A DNA stretch of 37,465 nt from Porticoccaceae bacterium (GTDB taxonomy: Bacteria; Pseudomonadota; Gammaproteobacteria; Pseudomonadales; Porticoccaceae). The position numbers and the translations under genes were made by a program. Each line of letters opens with the position of its first letter. The stretch's first letter is position 1. The notes beneath the pieces are model-generated. The model ran no database searches and was not told where the DNA came from. It saw only the letters and a program-made list of their open reading frames with translations. Shown in pieces: positions 33,616 through 37,465 of the stretch. The stretch is from NCBI GenBank assembly GCA_029246925.1, contig JAQWMF010000022.1:1-37465 (forward strand), read 5' to 3'.

Positions 33616-34629
33616 ATGAAAGTATTAATTTCAGCCATGATTATCACAATAGGTTTTCTAGTTTTCTTTATTGCGGGAAACGACACAGATACACCGATTG
33701 ACACTCCCATTTCGCAGCAACAATCGCTAGATGCTCATACTACAAATGATCATGAGCATACAATTAGCGAGGATACTAAAACCTCATCGAGTAAAGATGG
33801 CGCCCAATCTGGAACTCCAAACACGCTTTATGCCCAGAAGGAATCCAATAATAGCGACGATAATAGCACCTCCTATAGTCAGAATAATTCAAGCTATGCG
33901 GCTAGCGGCTCATCCTATAATCAGGATAATTCAAACTATGGGAATGCTGGCTCATCCTATAATCAGGATGATTCAGGCTACGAAAATTCTAATGCATCAT
34001 ACAGCCAAAATAATACAGGCTACGGGAATGCTGGCACCTCAAATAGTCAAAATAGTTCAAGCTATGGCAGTACTAGCTCCACTGGCAGTCTAAGTCAGTC
34101 AACCAGTACTAATAGCACTACAAACACTGATGCTGCAAATAATGATCAAGATGATGTTAACTCTGAAAATGCAGAAGCAGCTGAGGAAACAGATACAGCC
34201 GAAGAACAAAAAGATATCGATAATATAAAGTATCAAAGACTCTATGATAACGGCATTATGTGGTACGGAAATACAGGTACATTGATGGTTGAATACCAAT
34301 CCTCAGATGCACAAACCACTGGCATTGGCTTTCGCGTCCATTATGATAGCTCCGCAATAAAGCCCGTTAGCGTCGAACAATTCCCTGTAGATGCCATCAT
34401 AACTACTTCGCCTAAAACGGTAATGGCTGATACTGATAACCGCGACAACGATACTAATACCGACCAATTTCTACCCTTTGCCTGGGCTTCTATATACGGT
34501 CAGTGGCCTCAAACTAATCAAATCAATCTTGCGACCATTGAATTTGAGAAAGTTGACGGCGGCTCAACAAATTACACTGTTAATTACTCAGCCGTTAGTG
34601 TTCCCGCAGGGTTTCGCTTAATTAAGTAG
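33616..34629 (+). CDS. Membrane-anchored low-complexity protein with one C-terminal cohesin-like domain
   Basis: 337 residues from ATG 33616 (GGAG 6 nt upstream; the frame is open to 33565). A hydrophobic N-terminal segment (4-20) without a clear cleavage site suggests a membrane anchor. Residues 86-155 are five 14-residue repeats rich in Ser, Asn, Tyr and Gly (S-Y-(S/N)-Q-(N/D)...), followed by an acidic linker (about 176-203). Residues 212-337 form a cohesin-like domain with GIGFRVHYDSS (236-246) and FAWASIYGQWP, the same signatures as in the 31748 protein. No dockerin-like module. The layout, anchor then flexible stalk then binding domain, would fit a cell-surface receptor for the dockerin-like tags of its neighbours; this is inference. 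Confidence 0.75.
   Translation: MKVLISAMIITIGFLVFFIAGNDTDTPIDTPISQQQSLDAHTTNDHEHTISEDTKTSSSKDGAQSGTPNTLYAQKESNNSDDNSTSYSQNNSSYAASGSSYNQDNSNYGNAGSSYNQDDSGYENSNASYSQNNTGYGNAGTSNSQNSSSYGSTSSTGSLSQSTSTNSTTNTDAANNDQDDVNSENAEAAEETDTAEEQKDIDNIKYQRLYDNGIMWYGNTGTLMVEYQSSDAQTTGIGFRVHYDSSAIKPVSVEQFPVDAIITTSPKTVMADTDNRDNDTNTDQFLPFAWASIYGQWPQTNQINLATIEFEKVDGGSTNYTVNYSAVSVPAGFRLIK
33871..34080 (+). repeat. Five 42-bp tandem repeats (14-residue stalk repeat)
   Basis: In-frame units of 42 bp starting SYSQNNSSY, SYNQDNSNY, SYNQDDSGY, SYSQNNTGY and SNSQNSSSY. Protein and DNA are both clearly periodic; such repeats can gain or lose units and so change stalk length. Confidence 0.85.
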
Positions 34630-34664
34630 TGCTTATTAATGGGTTTTATCACGCATAGATAGTT

Positions 34665-34693
34665 AAAAAGGGCTCCCAGTGGGGGCCCTTTTT
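34665..34693 (+). terminator. Terminator after the anchored cohesin-like gene
   Basis: AAAAAGGGCTCCC / GGGGGCCCTTTTT, a 13-pair stem (one G-U) around loop AGT, 35 bp after the stop at 34629. Symmetric enough to act in both directions, also for the decayed gene on the other strand. Confidence 0.9.
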
Positions 34694-34720
34694 AGTACTA
34701 CATACAATCAGCCATTCAGT

Positions 34721-35200
34721 TTATGGCCTATGCTTTTCAAGATGGGCTTTTAACTCATCTAAATTTATTCGACTGGCAGTTTGAGAAAATATTCCTGCTG
34801 TTAGCAAACTATCATCAATACCAAACAGATCTCACAATAGAATCAACCCATCTGTATCTGAAATATTTCTCGCTTGTTCAAAATTAGACCCAATTTCACT
34901 GTACGATAAGACTGATCCAGCCGCGACTAAACTATCAATCTATTAGCTCTTACCATAGGCGTAACGCACGAGGCGTATACCACCTGCCAATACAGAGGCA
35001 GACCCATTGCCAGAAGTACCACTAATTAATGCCAAGCTGACAGTTGTAGTTATCTATTACCTTTGTAGCAGTATTGAAGTTACTAGTTAATAAGGCCGCC
35101 GTTAATTTAACAGACCCACTACCAAATAATGACGTTCAGCCTACGGTTACGTACTCATCTATTGATTGATCTTTATTAAAATATTCCTCATCAATCCGTC
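34721..35200 (-). pseudogene. Decayed cohesin-like/dockerin-like protein gene
   Basis: On the minus strand, broken frames still read as the C-terminal half of the neighbouring proteins. From 5' to 3': DEYVTVG-stop-TSLFGSG (cf. TDQYITLAWASVAG), then RLVRYAYGK (cf. LLLVRYAFG) with the first calcium loop eroded to TSGNGSASVLAGG, then SLVAAGSVLSYSEIG, NISDTDG, LILL-stop-DLFGIDDSLL (cf. LLLLRHLFGL), and the tail ELKAHLEKHRP before a final stop at 34721. Several in-frame stops and shifts rule out an intact product. No start is preserved; the upstream limit is approximate. It has terminators on both sides, as an independent gene would. Confidence 0.75.
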
Positions 35201-35268
35201 AAGGTATCTGATACTTAAACGACTCAGTACAGTCGTATTTATTGAATGCAATGAGTATTGAGTAGACA

Positions 35269-35301
35269 AAAAAAAGCCCCGATAAAAATCAGGGCTTTTT
35301 T
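35269..35301. terminator. Terminator downstream of the large surface-protein gene
   Basis: A run, GCCC-c-GAT, loop AAAA, ATC-a-GGGC, T run: a stem with one mismatch, flanked by A and T runs so that it works for leftward transcripts from the gene ending at 35345. Confidence 0.85.
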
Positions 35302-35344
35302 CTGAATCTAGATTCGTCAATCAAATCTAGATCAATTTTGCATA

Positions 35345-37465
35345 CTACTGAGGCATATGCCCATTGATGTAGTCTACAATTTCTGCTGCTGTTGTACGCG
35401 TACCATCTGGGTGAACAACACCACCAACTAGGTCATCGCCCTCTAATGCAAATAGATGACGTAGTAACAACAGACCATCTGACAGTGGATCAACCGAACC
35501 ATTACCATCGATATCAGAGATATCATGGGCTTTGGTTAATCTATCTTCAACTTCAGCCGCTGATAGCGTTGAATCAAGAGCCGTTGAACCATCAGATAGC
35601 ATTTCACCACGCAGTCCAAATGCATAACGAACAAGCAGTAGACCATCAGTTAACGCATCCACATGACCATTACCATCAAAGTCCCAGTTAGCACCGTGAG
35701 CAGTTACTTTCACATTACTGATAGTAACGGGTAGATCACGCTCTACCAAGTACAGTAGGAACGAGCTATGTGTGTTCGAACCCTGTGCTGGTAGATTAAT
35801 ACTGTAGTCAGCTGAACCAGCAGCAACAGTTACAGTATCTGAAGCAAATGACGGCTCTGTATCTGGGTAAGGTGCAGCTTCAAACTTGAAGTACACATTT
35901 ACATCAGCATCCGCTGAACCAGTAAAGGTCAACGTACCACCATTCTCTAAGCTAAATGGATACAAGTCAGCATTGTTATTAGCAACACCTGCCCATCCCT
36001 CAGCACCTGCTGGGAATGTAAAGGTTTCACCGTCAACTACAACACCACCAAATGCACCACTAAATACGGCAACTGATGGATCTGGTGAAGCAGTTACACG
36101 CACATCCTTAACAACCACTGGAAGATCACGATCAACAATGTACAGCAAGAACGAGCTGAACGTGTCCTCACCTCGCGATGGGATCTCTAAAGTGTAAGTT
36201 GCTTCTTCAGTACCAGTAACAGTTACCGTCGCAGTATCATACGCTGGATCAACATCTGGCCAAGGCATACGCTCAAATCTAAAGCGTACATTCACATCAC
36301 CTGAAGGCGCTGCACCAGTAAAGGTCACAGTACCACCGTGCGGGAATGAGAATGGATATAGAACAGTATTGTCGTTCGCAACACCAGCCCAACCCTCAGC
36401 ATAACTTGGGAAAGTAAATGTAGAACCATTCGCTTCAACACCACCAAATGCACCAGTAAATACTGCAACTGTAAGATCTTGCTCAGTTACTGCAGGATCA
36501 TTTGGCGCATAATCAGCATTGTCGCCAACACCGTCGCCATCTGAATCAACAGTCTCAGTCGGATCATTCGGGAAGGCATCAGCATTATCACCAGCACCAT
36601 CACCATCTGAATCTACAGTTTCAGTCGCATCATTCGGGAACGCATCTGATTCATCAGCAACACCGTCGCCATCTGAATCTACAGGCGCTGGAGTACCACC
36701 GAAGTAAATGTTATTGAATGCAACAGCACCGTTACCATCTACTTTGAACTGGAACACATCTGCTAAATTAACATTGTCATAGTGGCTTAATGGAATCTGA
36801 ACGCTATTCCACTGATCCGCTACAGAAACATCAAGCGCATAAGCCTTCTCTGCTCCTGGGCTAATGACGAAGAAGTTAACCGCTGATGACTCAGTTACAT
36901 AGTAATCAACATTGAGATACTCGTAACCAGATACATCTGAGTTAGCAAACTGCGTACCCTGATAGTTCAAGTTAGTGTAAGCAAGGTTATCACCTACTTC
37001 TACCTGTGTAGATTGACCCCAGTTAGGATTGAAGTCAGTGCCATCTAGGTTACCGTATGTAGTACCAAATACAGAAAGAACTGAATCAGCCGCCTCTGTT
37101 GGTACTGGTGCAGCCGGAAGCGTTGGCGCTTCTGGAGCAACATAAGGTGTTGTATCACAGCTACCGTAGGCTACAACATCCAATGTGATGTCGGCTTCTG
37201 CCACATCAACAAAGCGATCATTGTAAGCACCGATATTACAGCCACCTTCAATTAAGCCAACAGGATCTTCAAAACCGTCCCATGTGCCATATGAAGGCTG
37301 GTTACGGAATTTATACATGTACTGAGCATTAAACGCTAGATCAAGTGTTACTGACCATACGTCGCTGCCATTATCAGTCAATGCATGACCGTCCTGACCA
37401 AAGCCGCCGCCAGCAATATAAACGCCATCAGCGTTAGTATCTACTGCAGACATATCAACTTGGAA
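35345..37465 (-). CDS. Large secreted multidomain protein with dockerin-like C-terminus (partial, 5' end beyond window)
   Basis: The frame is open to the window edge; an ATG at 37453 exists, but FQVD before it continues a typical strand (FQVDMSAVDTNADGVYIAGG), so the true start lies outside. Numbering from that Met: residues 1-100 resemble a carbohydrate-binding or E-set domain of marine secreted enzymes; 126-253 is a second beta domain (SVFGTTYGNLDGTDFNPNWG... LADVFQFKVDGNG); 258-320 are TSP3-type calcium repeats; 329-455 and 461-585 are two copies of one beta domain (GAFGGV, GWAGVAN, SSFLLYIVDRDLPV); 590-702 is the dockerin-like module with loops D591-D593-N595-D599 and D647-D649-N651-D655, ending DYINGHMPQ. 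No catalytic domain is visible; one may lie upstream. Polysaccharide binding is a reasonable guess. Confidence 0.8.
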   Translation of the reverse strand, partial: FQVDMSAVDTNADGVYIAGGGFGQDGHALTDNGSDVWSVTLDLAFNAQYMYKFRNQPSYGTWDGFEDPVGLIEGGCNIGAYNDRFVDVAEADITLDVVAYGSCDTTPYVAPEAPTLPAAPVPTEAADSVLSVFGTTYGNLDGTDFNPNWGQSTQVEVGDNLAYTNLNYQGTQFANSDVSGYEYLNVDYYVTESSAVNFFVISPGAEKAYALDVSVADQWNSVQIPLSHYDNVNLADVFQFKVDGNGAVAFNNIYFGGTPAPVDSDGDGVADESDAFPNDATETVDSDGDGAGDNADAFPNDPTETVDSDGDGVGDNADYAPNDPAVTEQDLTVAVFTGAFGGVEANGSTFTFPSYAEGWAGVANDNTVLYPFSFPHGGTVTFTGAAPSGDVNVRFRFERMPWPDVDPAYDTATVTVTGTEEATYTLEIPSRGEDTFSSFLLYIVDRDLPVVVKDVRVTASPDPSVAVFSGAFGGVVVDGETFTFPAGAEGWAGVANNNADLYPFSLENGGTLTFTGSADADVNVYFKFEAAPYPDTEPSFASDTVTVAAGSADYSINLPAQGSNTHSSFLLYLVERDLPVTISNVKVTAHGANWDFDGNGHVDALTDGLLLVRYAFGLRGEMLSDGSTALDSTLSAAEVEDRLTKAHDISDIDGNGSVDPLSDGLLLLRHLFALEGDDLVGGVVHPDGTRTTAAEIVDYINGHMPQ
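35699..36073 (-). repeat. Second copy of a duplicated ~125-residue beta domain
   Basis: Pairs with 36089-36469. The shared framework is VAVF(T/S)GAFGGV, TFTFP, EGWAGVAN, LYPFS, GGT(V/L)TFTG, DVNV, SSFLLY(I/L)V and RDLPV. Copies are diverged at many positions, so the duplication is old. Five residues link the two. Confidence 0.8.
36089..36469 (-). repeat. First copy of a duplicated ~125-residue beta domain
   Basis: N-terminal partner of the copy at 35699-36073, directly following the TSP3-type calcium repeats (36494-36682). It keeps the same order of strands and the same aromatic positions (W in GWAGVAN, the MPWPD/APYPD acidic turn). Confidence 0.8.

Noticed and set aside
33871-34080. CRISPR-like array
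   Set aside because: The 42-bp units are contiguous, in frame and without spacers; they are coding tandem repeats.
35392-36717. Several plus-strand open frames (His-rich or Ser/Pro-rich)
   Set aside because: They are shadows of the calcium-binding repeats and beta domains encoded on the minus strand; no start signals and low-complexity translation.

Overview
The window looks like a chromosomal stretch of a marine, heterotrophic gammaproteobacterium. The evidence is moderate-to-low GC, HisB/HisH, MutY-YggX and Gcl sequences of gammaproteobacterial type, a TonB-dependent receptor, and secreted calcium-binding repeat proteins typical of ocean bacteria (Cellvibrionales-like; this placement is inference, no marker gene was compared).

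Region 1 (1-18557) is a nearly self-contained purine salvage and degradation locus. On the minus strand an ATPase and two permeases of the nucleoside/purine type of ABC importer run off the left edge. Divergently, on the plus strand, lies a tightly packed series (many 1-10 bp overlaps): xdhA, xdhB, xdhC, allB, alc, uraD, uraH, allA, guaD, puuD, gcl, hyi, glxR, closed by a strong terminator. Together they predict guanine -> xanthine -> urate -> 5-hydroxyisourate -> OHCU -> allantoin -> allantoate -> ureidoglycolate -> glyoxylate -> tartronate semialdehyde -> glycerate. Urate is oxidised by the membrane-bound cytochrome c enzyme PuuD, not a soluble uricase. The divergent promoter region holds two near-identical 17-bp palindromes (TTGACA-N4-TGTCAGG), each overlapping a -35 hexamer facing its own operon; no regulator gene is in the window.

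Region 2 (18628-26530) is housekeeping: a gamma-glutamylcyclotransferase-like protein, DUF2288, hisH and hisB (minus), then a small secreted His-containing protein plus a zinc-receptor-like TonB receptor with His/acid-rich loops, an AsmA-family protein, mutY, yggX and tRNA-Phe.

Region 3 (26517-29703) is a small integrated element in the 3' end of tRNA-Phe. It duplicates the tRNA end (attL/attR) and separates the tRNA from its terminator. It carries a tyrosine recombinase with one frameshift and a convergent gene for an unfamiliar protein: PD-(D/E)XK-like nuclease domain, coiled coil, membrane helix, OB-fold. These two genes are enclosed by 64-bp inverted repeats (60/64 identical) that include the att core. 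Outside them lie a protein fragment and a hairpin-dense insert in a second tRNA 3' remnant.

Region 4 (30162-37465) is a surface-protein locus. Three proteins share a C-terminal dockerin-like double EF-hand module with a common tail. Four cohesin-like beta domains occur in three proteins, one of them apparently membrane-anchored and carrying no dockerin-like module. A decayed homologue lies between two terminators. The combination suggests a non-cellulosomal cohesin/dockerin-like display system. The two strongest candidates for something undescribed are this locus and the island-borne nuclease/OB-fold protein.
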